Shown here in pieces: positions 17,284-25,171 of a DNA stretch of 64,000 bases. Origin of the DNA: UBA12014 sp029248335 (GTDB lineage Bacteria; Planctomycetota; Phycisphaerae; Phycisphaerales; SM1A02); contig JAQWJM010000202.1 in NCBI GenBank assembly GCA_029248335.1, forward strand, positions 1 through 64,000, written 5' to 3'. Under the pieces are notes generated by a model, which did not search any database, had not been told where the DNA came from, and worked only from the letters and a program-made list of their open reading frames with translations. The position numbers were made by a program, and so were the translations under genes. The stretch's first letter is position 1, and each line of letters begins with the position of its first letter.

Positions 17284-18633
17284 ATGCCCGGACCGATCGA
17301 TGCCCGCGGAACCGAAGATCCCCACCCCTTTCCCGGTGCGCTCGCCGGCCGCCGAGCGGTCGTCATGGGCCTCGGGCGATTCGGTGGTGGCGAGGCCGTC
17401 GCCCGACATCTCCGACGACGGGGTGCGGACGTCCTCGTGACGGACCTCCGGCCGGCGGAGGAACTCGAACGCTCGATCGCGGGCCTCACCGAGGCGGGGG
17501 TGACCTTCCGACTCGGCGAACACGAGATGGAGGATTTCACCGCCGCGGATCTCGTGGTCGTGAACCCCGCGGTCCCCCACCCCTGGGACAACCCGTTCCT
17601 GCTGGAGGCCCGGGCGGGTGGCGCGAGGCTCCTGACCGAGATCCGGCTCGCGATCGGTGACCATCCGGCGGAACGCGTGATCGGCATCACCGGAAGCGCC
17701 GGCAAGAGCACCACCGCGGCGATGGTCCAGCACGCGCTGCTGCGGATCCGACCCGATCTTCGATCCCGACTCGGCGGCAACATCGGCGGCTCGCTGCTCG
17801 ACGATCCCCCCGCCGACGATTCCACCCTGGTGCTCGAACTCTCGAGTTTCATGCTGCACTGGATCGCCGGCGACGCGGGCGAGCCCGAGGATCGATTCAC
17901 CCCGGGCGTGGCGCTCGTGACGAACATCGCACCGAATCACCTCGACTGGCATCGCTCGCTCGAACATTACGCCGCGAGCAAGCAGGCGATCCTCACCGGG
18001 TCCCCCGCCTGCCCCGCCCCACGCCCGGTCGACGCGTCGCGGTGCATCTGGCGGGCGGACATCCTGTCCGAGCTGGAGCTCGCGGTGCCCGGATCGCACA
18101 ATCGCGACAACGCCATCGATGCGATCGCCACCATCATCGAGCACCTCACCCTCGTCGACGGCGAGATGGCGGATCCACGCGCGACCGCAAGTGCCTGCGC
18201 CACGGCACTCCGGGATTTTCCCGGCCTGCCCCATCGACTCGAATTCGTCGGCGAACATCGGGGCATCCGCTTCTTCAACGACTCCAAATCGACGACACCG
18301 GGCGCGACCGGCCTTGCGGTCGAGTCCATGTCGTCGACGCGACGCACGCACCTGATCGCCGGGGGCTACGACAAGGGGTCGGATCTCGAACCCGTCGCGC
18401 GACTGGCCCGGGATCTCGCCGGCCTCTACGGCATCGGCGCGACCGAAGCCGCGATCTGCGAACACGGCGGCGAGGCGTGCGGAACGCTTGCGACGGCCTT
18501 CGAACGAGCCGTCGCCTCGGCAGGCGAAGGCGACGTGGTCCTGCTCAGTCCGGGCTGCGCCAGTTGGGATCAGTTCACGGACTTCGAAGTCCGGGGCCGG
18601 ACCTTCCGCGAACTCGTCGAACGACTCGACTGA
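17284..18633 (+). CDS. murD: UDP-N-acetylmuramoyl-L-alanine--D-glutamate ligase
   Basis: Cytosolic Mur ligase that adds D-Glu to UDP-MurNAc-L-Ala. Rossmann-like N-domain (AVVMGLGRFGGG), ATP loop ITGSAGKSTT, LELSSFML, TNIAPNHLDWH for metal/ATP binding, NDSKSTTPGAT and the C-terminal GYDKGSDLEP loop are all in order. 449 residues is normal. ATG at 17284 is chosen because homology begins there and a -10 box ends 6 nt earlier; longer frames would overlap the divergent gene. Its nearest cell-wall partners, ftsW-murG, lie about 11 kb upstream on the other strand. Confidence 0.95.
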   Translation: MPGPIDARGTEDPHPFPGALAGRRAVVMGLGRFGGGEAVARHLRRRGADVLVTDLRPAEELERSIAGLTEAGVTFRLGEHEMEDFTAADLVVVNPAVPHPWDNPFLLEARAGGARLLTEIRLAIGDHPAERVIGITGSAGKSTTAAMVQHALLRIRPDLRSRLGGNIGGSLLDDPPADDSTLVLELSSFMLHWIAGDAGEPEDRFTPGVALVTNIAPNHLDWHRSLEHYAASKQAILTGSPACPAPRPVDASRCIWRADILSELELAVPGSHNRDNAIDAIATIIEHLTLVDGEMADPRATASACATALRDFPGLPHRLEFVGEHRGIRFFNDSKSTTPGATGLAVESMSSTRRTHLIAGGYDKGSDLEPVARLARDLAGLYGIGATEAAICEHGGEACGTLATAFERAVASAGEGDVVLLSPGCASWDQFTDFEVRGRTFRELVERLD

Positions 18634-18679
18634 ACCTCGGCCGGATGTTCGAGCGGATGACCACGCACGAAGCGGTCTT

Positions 18680-18717
18680 CAAAGAGAACGACCGCCCGCC
18701 GAATGGCGGACGGTCGT
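18680..18717 (-). terminator. Terminator of the lipoprotein gene (minus strand)
   Basis: Stem ACGACCGcCCGCC / GGCGGaCGGTCGT (18688-18700 with 18705-18717, one mismatch, loop GAAT). Read on the minus strand the hairpin is followed by TCTCTTT, so it serves the gene at 18756; on the plus strand no T-run follows, so it is not a murD terminator of the usual type. Confidence 0.75.
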
Positions 18718-18755
18718 CGAAGTCTGGTCGTTCGAGGATCCTCGAAGATCCGGGA

Positions 18756-19256
18756 TCAGTTGGGCCAGGTGCTCGACTCGTCTGGAATCGGTCCGCCCTG
18801 AGGCGTCCAGTGATCGGGGCGATCATCCTCGGCGTCGATGCGGAGCCGGTATCGCTCGTCATCCTCGGGCCACTCGGGGACCGGTCGAAGTTCGACCCGG
18901 ATGCTCCGGGCCGCCGCGGGCGGCACCGTGAGCTGGTTCGAGAGCTTGCCGTTCTTCTTGGGGGCGTCCCAGATCTCCCACTGCATGCGATCCGGCGTGT
19001 AGATGGGATCGTCGCCCTTGCCTTCGAGGAACCGGAAGGTCAGCTGCTTGCCGACGGGCAGTCGAAGCGTGAAGAACGCCTCCTCGTCCCGGGTGTCGAT
19101 GATCCGGATCGTCTTGGGGCTCGAGCTGGTCGAGATGTAGGTGAACGTCGAGTTGCTGCTCGGAAGCCAGCCACCCTTCGTGCTGTAGGAGTCGCAACTC
19201 GCCATCGAAAGAACGACGAGTCCGGCCATGATCGAGCAAAAGGTTCGAAGACGCAT
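18756..19256 (-). CDS. Putative lipoprotein, unknown function
   Basis: 166 residues. N-terminus MRLRTFCSIMAGLVVLSMASC is a lipoprotein signal with lipobox SMASC (C21). The mature part is polar, with beta-type alternation and a Pro/Asp-rich end; one stretch, VGKQLTFRFLEGKGDD, may form a beta hairpin. No domain recognised. Monocistronic with a terminator at its 3' end and convergent to murD. Upstream is a perfect inverted repeat at 19289-19306. Confidence 0.75.
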   Translation of the reverse strand: MRLRTFCSIMAGLVVLSMASCDSYSTKGGWLPSSNSTFTYISTSSSPKTIRIIDTRDEEAFFTLRLPVGKQLTFRFLEGKGDDPIYTPDRMQWEIWDAPKKNGKLSNQLTVPPAAARSIRVELRPVPEWPEDDERYRLRIDAEDDRPDHWTPQGGPIPDESSTWPN

Positions 19257-19288
19257 GCGAGTCTCACGGTCTGTAGCGCAGAAACGGC

Positions 19289-19306
19289 GCGGTCCGCACG
19301 GACCGC
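19289..19306. repeat. 18-base perfect inverted repeat GCGGTCCG-CA-CGGACCGC
   Basis: Two 8-base arms around CA, 33 bases upstream of the lipoprotein start. No T-run on either side, so an operator or leader hairpin is more likely than a terminator; chance is possible in GC-rich DNA. Confidence 0.35.
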
Positions 19307-19479
19307 CTCCGTGTCCAGTTCATCGGCCTCCTCGGTGCCGAGTCTTGAGGGGACCCGGCCAACTGATCGAGATGATGGCTCATTCGACTCGATCTGGCGT
19401 TCTCGGAGCCTGAAACCGGGTTTCGCCGACCGACCTCCGACCTCGCGTTGATCGCCGAACGGCCTGCGCGTCGCATTGC

Positions 19480-19485
19480 TAGAGT
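19480..19485 (+). promoter_or_regulatory. -10 box TAGAGT for leaderless ispF
   Basis: TAGAGT ends 8 nt before the ATG at 19494 (5 nt before an in-frame GTG at 19491). No Shine-Dalgarno sequence is present. Confidence 0.45.
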
Positions 19486-19493
19486 CTGAAGTG

Positions 19494-20009
19494 ATGCCGA
19501 AGTCCCCCCCTCCCTTCCGAATCGGTCATGGATATGACCTCCACCGCCTCGAATCGATCGCCCCGAATGGCCCCGGCAGGCCGTTCGTGCTCGGCGGGCT
19601 CGCCTTCGAGCATGACCGCGGACCGGTCGGTCACTCCGATGGTGACGCCCTGCTGCACGCGATCACCGACGCCCTGCTCGGTGCGCTGGGCGAGGAGGAC
19701 ATCGGCCAGCTCTTCCCCGACACCGATCCCGCCCACGACGGCGCCGACAGCCGGATCTTTCTCGAGGCCGCCTGTCGCCGGGTCGACGAGGCGGGCTTCG
19801 AGATCGGCAACCTCGATGCGACCGTGATTCTCGAACGACCGAAGATCGGTCCTCGGAAGCAGGAACTTCGGCGTCACCTCGCCACCCTGCTCGGCGTCGA
19901 CGCCGACCGCGTGAACCTCAAGGGAAAGACCCACGAGAAGGTCGACGCGGTGGGCGAAGGCCGGGCGATCGAGGTGCATGTCGTCGTCCTGCTGCTTCGC
20001 CGCGACTGA
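19494..20009 (+). CDS. ispF: 2-C-methyl-D-erythritol 2,4-cyclodiphosphate synthase
   Basis: Fifth enzyme of the MEP isoprenoid pathway: converts CDP-ME 2-phosphate to MEcPP with loss of CMP; trimeric, zinc-dependent. IGHGYDLHRL supplies Asp/His zinc ligands, GHSDGDALLHAITDALLGAL is the family core with the second His, FPDTDP follows, and C-terminal LKGKTHEKVDAVGEGRAIE binds the cytidine. 171 residues, slightly longer than the usual 155-160. ATG at 19494 chosen; earlier TTG/GTG codons lie in the promoter. Ends 2 bases from the convergent glycerate kinase gene. Confidence 0.95.
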   Translation: MPKSPPPFRIGHGYDLHRLESIAPNGPGRPFVLGGLAFEHDRGPVGHSDGDALLHAITDALLGALGEEDIGQLFPDTDPAHDGADSRIFLEAACRRVDEAGFEIGNLDATVILERPKIGPRKQELRRHLATLLGVDADRVNLKGKTHEKVDAVGEGRAIEVHVVVLLLRRD

Positions 20010-20011
20010 CT

Positions 20012-21208
20012 TCAGCCGGCCGATTCGGCCGGATCGGTGAATTCGAGTCGCACCGCTTCGACCATCGCCGCGACCGGATCCGACGTCGCGATCGACGGGC
20101 CACAGGTCTCGACGAGCGAACGGATCCAACGGAACCTCGCCCGAACATCACGGGGAAGGTCACCGACCGACCCTGGAATCGCGGCGACGGGTGTTCCGTG
20201 CGACGCCGCGAGCTCGAGCAGGCGGCCGGTCGCCTTTCCCATCATCGACTGGGCATCGAGCCGTCCCTCGCTGGTCACCACCAGATCGGCGGCCCGCACG
20301 CGATCCTCGAGACCGATCCGATCCGCGACCAGATCGAAACCGGATTCGAGCCGGGCTCCGAACAACGCCTGGAGCGCGAAGGCGATTCCACCCGCGGCCC
20401 CCGCCCCGGGCGACGACGCCGCATCGGTGGCTCGATCGACACCCACGCATCGACCCACCGCCTCCACCCACGACTCGAGGCCGTGCTCGAGGAACTCGAC
20501 CGTCGATTCGTCCGCACCCTTCTGGGGCCCGAAGATCCTCGCCGCACCCATCGGACCCGTGAGCGGATTGCGGACATCGGTCGCGACGCGAAGATCGATT
20601 CCGGCCCACGCCGATCGCACGCCCGCGGGAAGATCGATCCGTTCGACTCGAGCGAGATCGTCACCGACCAGCGGCGATCGAATCGGCTCGTGCATCGACT
20701 GGAATTCGACGCCCATCGACGAGAGCGCGCCGACGCCTCCATCCACGGTGCCGCTGCCCCCCACGGTCAGCATGAGTGTCGGACGGGCACCGCCGGCCGA
20801 TTCGAGCCGAGCCCGGGCGAGATCCAACAGTTCTCCGACCCCACCCGTGCCCGTCCAGCGAGGGTCCCGATCCGCTTCAACGAGCAGGTGCAGGCCGGCC
20901 GCCTCCGCGAGTTCGACCACCGCGAGACGCCCATCACTCGAGATCCCGAGGCGGGCCTCGATCCGCGGGCGATCCCGTCGCGGTCCGAGCACCGAATGTG
21001 ATTCGAGCCGGAGGGCCTGCCCCGTGGCCAGGACGTCCAGCGTGCCTTCACCGCCGTCTCCGAGCGGACAGCGATCGACCTCGACGCCGGGCATCCGGGC
21101 CGCGATCGCATCGCCGATCGCCGCAGCCGCCTCGATCGCGGTGCAGGTCCCCTTCAGGGAATCCGTCGCGACGAGAATCCTGCGAATCCGGCCGGATGAC
21201 GTTTGCAT
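20012..21208 (-). CDS. glxK: Glycerate kinase (GlxK/GarK type I family)
   Basis: Phosphorylates D-glycerate in glyoxylate or serine-derived carbon assimilation. The family order is visible: ILVATDSLKGTCTAIEAA at the N-terminus, CPLGDGGEGTLD, LTVGGSGTVDGGVGAL, ATDVRNPLTGPMGAARIFGP QKGA, PGAGAAGGIAFAL, and VTSEGRLDAQSMMGKA near the C-terminus. 398 residues from the ATG at 21208, which has GAGAA upstream; in-frame ATGs at 21253 and 21283 would lie in the divergent promoter region. Stands alone, divergent from the DedA gene. Confidence 0.92.
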   Translation of the reverse strand: MQTSSGRIRRILVATDSLKGTCTAIEAAAAIGDAIAARMPGVEVDRCPLGDGGEGTLDVLATGQALRLESHSVLGPRRDRPRIEARLGISSDGRLAVVELAEAAGLHLLVEADRDPRWTGTGGVGELLDLARARLESAGGARPTLMLTVGGSGTVDGGVGALSSMGVEFQSMHEPIRSPLVGDDLARVERIDLPAGVRSAWAGIDLRVATDVRNPLTGPMGAARIFGPQKGADESTVEFLEHGLESWVEAVGRCVGVDRATDAASSPGAGAAGGIAFALQALFGARLESGFDLVADRIGLEDRVRAADLVVTSEGRLDAQSMMGKATGRLLELAASHGTPVAAIPGSVGDLPRDVRARFRWIRSLVETCGPSIATSDPVAAMVEAVRLEFTDPAESAG

Positions 21209-21254
21209 CGGGATTCTCGGGAAAGGACTGGGGGAGGAATCAGGGTCGAGCATA

Positions 21255-21260
21255 TACACT
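21255..21260 (+). promoter_or_regulatory. Putative -10 box TACACT before the DedA-family gene
   Basis: Lies in the AT-rich patch CATATACACTT between divergent genes; about 54 nt leader to the ATG at 21321. No clear -35. Confidence 0.3.
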
Positions 21261-21320
21261 TGGTGACTCGACTCCGGGATCACCGACGATCCCTCTCTCC
21301 GTCACCCCTCGCGGCAGGCC

Positions 21321-21989
21321 ATGGAAGCATTCGTCCACCAGTTCCTCGGCGACTACGGCTGGATCGCCATGATCGCCCTGCTCCTCGCCTCCGGCGTGGG
21401 GATTCCGATCGGGGAGGAGGTCGTGAACATTCCCGCCGGGATCTTCGTCGGCCAGGGTGAGATGGCGTTGTGGCCCACGTTCATCGCCGCCTACGTCGGC
21501 GTCCTCGGGGGCGACTTCCTCTGGTTCTCCATCTGCCGGCACTTCGGTCGCCGTCTGCTCCATCGGAAGTGGTTTCGAAGATTCATCCATCCACGTCGAC
21601 TTCTGGAAGCCAAGCACCAGTTCGACCGGAGAGGTGGCGGCGTGCTGGTGATCGCCCGGTTCATTCCCGGCACGCGTTCACCTGCGCTCACCATCGCCGC
21701 CCTCATGCGGATGGACTGGAAACGCTTCACGATCGTCGAGATCATCTGCTGTGCGATCACCACCCCGCTCCAGGTCGGCGCGGGAATCCTGATCGGCCGG
21801 GGACTCGCGGGGAGTTCGCTTCCCAAGGTCCTCTTCACCACCTTCGGCGTCGTCGCCGGAATCATCGCACTGACGGCACTGGCCAACTGGTGGCTCGCCA
21901 GCCGACGAAGAAAGAGCGGGCCATCGCCCCGCGCCAGAGTCCGGTGGCTTCGACCCACCCGTACACCATTCACCCCCTCCAACTCCTGA
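21321..21989 (+). CDS. DedA/VTT-family membrane protein
   Basis: 222-residue inner-membrane protein of the DedA group, known members of which recycle undecaprenyl phosphate or affect lipid distribution. Re-entrant loop motifs are visible: GVGIPIGEEVVNIPAGIF near residue 25 and VLVIARFIPGTRSPALTIAA near residue 113, where the conserved R-F-x-P-G-x-R is complete. Helices at about 10-28, 50-70, 135-160 and 172-195, and a basic Arg/Ser-rich tail. Followed after 19 bases by the nucleotide-enzyme-like gene, so possibly co-transcribed. Confidence 0.88.
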   Translation: MEAFVHQFLGDYGWIAMIALLLASGVGIPIGEEVVNIPAGIFVGQGEMALWPTFIAAYVGVLGGDFLWFSICRHFGRRLLHRKWFRRFIHPRRLLEAKHQFDRRGGGVLVIARFIPGTRSPALTIAALMRMDWKRFTIVEIICCAITTPLQVGAGILIGRGLAGSSLPKVLFTTFGVVAGIIALTALANWWLASRRRKSGPSPRARVRWLRPTRTPFTPSNS

Positions 21990-22008
21990 CCCTTTCGGAG
22001 TCTCCAGC

Positions 22009-23145
22009 ATGCGTGCCATCGTCACCGGCCAGATCGGCGTGGACAAGAAGCCCTACCTCAAGGACGCGACCGCGCTCTCCGGGGAACGGGGCGAGAAGAT
22101 CGACACGTTCCACGTCGGCGACATGATGTACGCGGAAGCCGCGGACGTCCGATCGGGACGGATCCTCGATCTGCCCATCAGCCGCCTCAATTCGCTTCGT
22201 CGCGCCGCGTTCAAGGACATCATCGCCGCGACCCGGCCGATCGAGGAGCACCGGAACGTCATCGTGAACACCCACGCGACGTTCCGCTGGCACCACGGTC
22301 TCTTCAGCGCATTCGACTTCGACCAGATCCGGGCCCTCGCGCCGGACCTCTTCATCTGCCTCGTCGACAACGTCGAGGTGGTGCACCAGCGGCTCCACCG
22401 CGAGCACATCATCGACGCCACCCTCAAGGACTGCATGGTCTGGCGGGAGGAGGAGATCCTCGCCACGGAGCTGATGGCCGAGGCGATGGGATGTCGGAAC
22501 AACTTCTACATCCTGAGCCGCGGCCGTCACGAGGCGACGCTGGACACCTGCGTCCGACTGGTGACGCGTCCGGACATGCGTCGGGTCTATCCGTCGTTCC
22601 CCATGAGCCACGTGGTCGACATGCCGGACGTGCTCGCCGAGATCGATGATTTCCGCGCCCAGATCGCGGAGCACTTCATCGCGTTCGATCCGGGCGACGT
22701 CGACGAGAAGCTGCTGCTCGAGACCGCGATCGCCGCGGCCCGCGACGGACGCGACTTCGTCGAGATCCCCCAGCACATGTTCGGCTCCGCGAGCGAGGGC
22801 GAGGAGCCCGTCCGGATCCCGACCCGGGAGGTCCTGGACATCGCGGGCGACATCGACGGCCAGATCTACATGCGGGACTTCAAGCTGGTCGACCAGTCCG
22901 ACATGATCGTGTCGTACATCCCCGAACTCCCCGGCGGCATCCCCGGTCTCTCGAGCGGCGTGGAACGCGAACTCCATCACGCCTTCGAGCACACCAAGGA
23001 GGTCTACGTGGTCTGGAAGCCGAAGAAGAGCCCCAGCCCCTTCATCACCGAGACCGCGACGAAGATCTTCGGGAGCGTCGAGGAGGCCATGGGCTACTTC
23101 GCCGACGAGGGCATGCTCGCGACCCGAAACCTCTTCGGCCACTGA
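22009..23145 (+). CDS. Possible fusion: adenylate-kinase-like domain with degenerate P-loop plus deoxyribosyltransferase-like domain
   Basis: 378 residues, cytosolic. The N-terminus MRAIVTGQIGVDKKPYL aligns in style with archaeal adenylate-kinase P-loops, but the residues before and after the Walker Lys are changed: G-Q-I-G-V-D-K-K lacks both the Gly before the Lys and the Ser/Thr after it. RNVIVNTHATFRW and LFICLVDNVEVV resemble the following strands of such folds. The C-terminal 100 residues (DGQIYMRDFKLVDQSDMIV, GLSSGVERELHHAF, KEVYVVW) resemble nucleoside 2-deoxyribosyltransferase-like proteins. Both assignments are by eye. Ribosome site CGGAG upstream; 8 bases before truA. A non-catalytic nucleotide-binding role is equally possible. 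Confidence 0.6.
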   Translation: MRAIVTGQIGVDKKPYLKDATALSGERGEKIDTFHVGDMMYAEAADVRSGRILDLPISRLNSLRRAAFKDIIAATRPIEEHRNVIVNTHATFRWHHGLFSAFDFDQIRALAPDLFICLVDNVEVVHQRLHREHIIDATLKDCMVWREEEILATELMAEAMGCRNNFYILSRGRHEATLDTCVRLVTRPDMRRVYPSFPMSHVVDMPDVLAEIDDFRAQIAEHFIAFDPGDVDEKLLLETAIAAARDGRDFVEIPQHMFGSASEGEEPVRIPTREVLDIAGDIDGQIYMRDFKLVDQSDMIVSYIPELPGGIPGLSSGVERELHHAFEHTKEVYVVWKPKKSPSPFITETATKIFGSVEEAMGYFADEGMLATRNLFGH

Positions 23146-23153
23146 CGCCTGCC

Positions 23154-24002
23154 GTGCCCCGCTATCGCCTCCAGGTCGCCTACGACGGCACCGCCTTCCA
23201 CGGCTGGCAGCGACAGGTCCGCGAGGACGGCTCCGAACTCCGGACCGTCCAGTCGGCGCTGCAGCGGGCGGTGTTCAAGGCGGTCCGCGAGGAGACGCCG
23301 GTGACCGGCGCAAGCCGGACCGATGCCGGCGTCCACGCCATCGGCCAGGTCGCCGCCTTCACCGCGTCGCAGTCCATCGACGTCGACCGGATGTCGATGG
23401 CGCTCACCTCCCGGCTCCCCGAGGACGTCCAGGTCACGCACGCCGAGGTGGTGGCCGACGACTTCGATCCGATCAAGGATGCCCGAAGCAAGTGCTACCG
23501 GTACGACATCGCCTGCACGCGACCGCCCGCCACGTGGCCGCCTCTCTTCGATCGCCACGTCGTCTACCGCACCCCGTTCGAACTCGACCACGAGCCGATG
23601 TCCCGGGTCGCCGCCCGGCTCGTCGGCGAACACGATTTCGCGGGACTCGCGCAGAAGCACCACGGCCGTGACAACACGGTGCGCACCATCCACGCCTGCA
23701 CCGTGGCCCGGATCGCACCGGACCGGATCCGGATCGAGGTCGTGGGCAGCGGGTTCCTCTACAACATGGTCAGGATCATCGCGGGCACGCTGCTCGAAGC
23801 GGGCCGGGGTCGGATCGACGAAGCCCGCGTCGACGAGGTGCTCGCGACGGGGAACCGCCGGCTCGCGGGCCAGACGCTTCCACCCCAGGGTCTCTGTCTT
23901 CGCTGGATCCACTACGGTGACACCCCGCTTCCCCCGGGCTTTCCGGATCGACACCCGGGCACTCGCTCGAACGAGCCGCGATTCCGGGACCCGCAGTCAT
24001 GA
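23154..24002 (+). CDS. truA: tRNA pseudouridine(38-40) synthase TruA
   Basis: Isomerises uridines 38-40 in the tRNA anticodon arm. The N-terminus RYRLQVAYDGTAFHGWQRQ, the catalytic loop GASRTDAGVHAIGQV (Asp in RTDAG) and the C-terminal GSGFLYNMVRIIAGTLLEAG are all canonical. 282 residues, normal length. The start is GTG at 23154. The stop overlaps the following glycosyltransferase by ATGA, opening a chain of four overlapping genes. Confidence 0.95.
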   Translation: MPRYRLQVAYDGTAFHGWQRQVREDGSELRTVQSALQRAVFKAVREETPVTGASRTDAGVHAIGQVAAFTASQSIDVDRMSMALTSRLPEDVQVTHAEVVADDFDPIKDARSKCYRYDIACTRPPATWPPLFDRHVVYRTPFELDHEPMSRVAARLVGEHDFAGLAQKHHGRDNTVRTIHACTVARIAPDRIRIEVVGSGFLYNMVRIIAGTLLEAGRGRIDEARVDEVLATGNRRLAGQTLPPQGLCLRWIHYGDTPLPPGFPDRHPGTRSNEPRFRDPQS

Positions 24003-25171
24003 AGATCATGCACGTCTCGACCCGGCTGATCCTCGGAGGGAGCCAGGAGAACACCGTGCTCTCCTGCGCCGGCCAGGCCGACGACGGCCACGAGGTCCTG
24101 CTGGTGTTCGGGCCGATCGAGGGACCGGAAGGCACGATGCTGCCCGCGGTCGAGGCTCACGGGGGCATCACCCCCGTGGAGACGCCGGATCTCGTGCGTG
24201 AGATCGCACCCCGACGCGACTGGCGATGCCTTGGGAACCTTCGCCGGCTCATTCGCGAACATCAACCCGACGTGGTGCACACCCATTCATCGAAGGCGGG
24301 CATCCTCGGACGCGAAGCGGCATGGCGGGAGTCGGTGCCCGCGGTCGTCCACACCATCCACGGACTTCCCTTCCACCCCTACCTCGCGAAATCGAAGAAC
24401 GCCGTGTACATCGCCGCGGAGCGATGGTCGGCCCGTCGCTGCCACGCGATCGTGACGGTGGCCGACGCGATGCGCGATCAGGCGCTCGCGGCCGGCATCG
24501 GTCGACGGACGCAGTACCGGACGGTGCGAAGCGGCATGCTCGTCGAGCCGTATCTCGACGACTCGACGTCGATGCTCGAGACGCGTCGCAGGCTCGGTCT
24601 TCCCGAGCACGCCTTCATCGTCGGCACCATCGCACGCCTCGCGGAATTGAAGGGCCACGACGATCTCATCGACGCCCTTTCCCCGAAGATGCGCGAGGAT
24701 CCGTCGCTGCATCTGCTCTGGGTCGGCGACGGATACTGGTCGGATCGACTGCTGGGACGGATCCGCGAACTCGGGCTGGAGGATCAGGTGCATGCGCCCG
24801 GGCTCGTGGCGCCGGACCGCATCCCCGAGTGGATCCGCGCGATGGACGTCCTCGCCCACCCGAGCTACCGCGAGGGACTTCCGCGAGCCGTGGTCCAGGG
24901 CCTGCTCTCCGCGAAACCCGTGGTCGCCCACGATCTCGACGGCGCTCCGGAAGTCTGCATCGACGACGTCACGGGACTGCTGGTCCGACCCGGCGACCAT
25001 GACGGCCTCGCCGCGGCCATCGATCGCCTTCGATCGGATCCGGCGCTCGGGGTCCGGCTCGGCGCCGCCGGGCGCGAACTGGTCCGCGGTCCGTTCGATC
25101 ACCGATCGATGGTGCGGGAACTCGAAGCCGTCTATCGCACGGTGCTCGATCGCCCGGGGCGACCGCGATGA
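23999..25171 (+). CDS. GT4-family glycosyltransferase
   Basis: 390-residue GT-B retaining glycosyltransferase. N-terminal acceptor domain begins MKIMHVSTRLILGGSQENTV, a pattern common in exopolysaccharide GT4 enzymes, with VVHTHSSKAGILGREAA; the donor domain has VGTIARLAELKGHDDLIDAL, LWVGDGYWSDRL and EGLPRAVVQGLLSAKPVVA with the nucleotide-sugar Glu. ATGA overlaps join it to truA before and to the unknown exported protein after. With the PIG-L deacetylase two genes on, it may glycosylate a small acceptor that is later deacetylated; sugar and acceptor are not inferable. BshA (bacillithiol) is a weaker alternative. Confidence 0.88.
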   Translation: MKIMHVSTRLILGGSQENTVLSCAGQADDGHEVLLVFGPIEGPEGTMLPAVEAHGGITPVETPDLVREIAPRRDWRCLGNLRRLIREHQPDVVHTHSSKAGILGREAAWRESVPAVVHTIHGLPFHPYLAKSKNAVYIAAERWSARRCHAIVTVADAMRDQALAAGIGRRTQYRTVRSGMLVEPYLDDSTSMLETRRRLGLPEHAFIVGTIARLAELKGHDDLIDALSPKMREDPSLHLLWVGDGYWSDRLLGRIRELGLEDQVHAPGLVAPDRIPEWIRAMDVLAHPSYREGLPRAVVQGLLSAKPVVAHDLDGAPEVCIDDVTGLLVRPGDHDGLAAAIDRLRSDPALGVRLGAAGRELVRGPFDHRSMVRELEAVYRTVLDRPGRPR

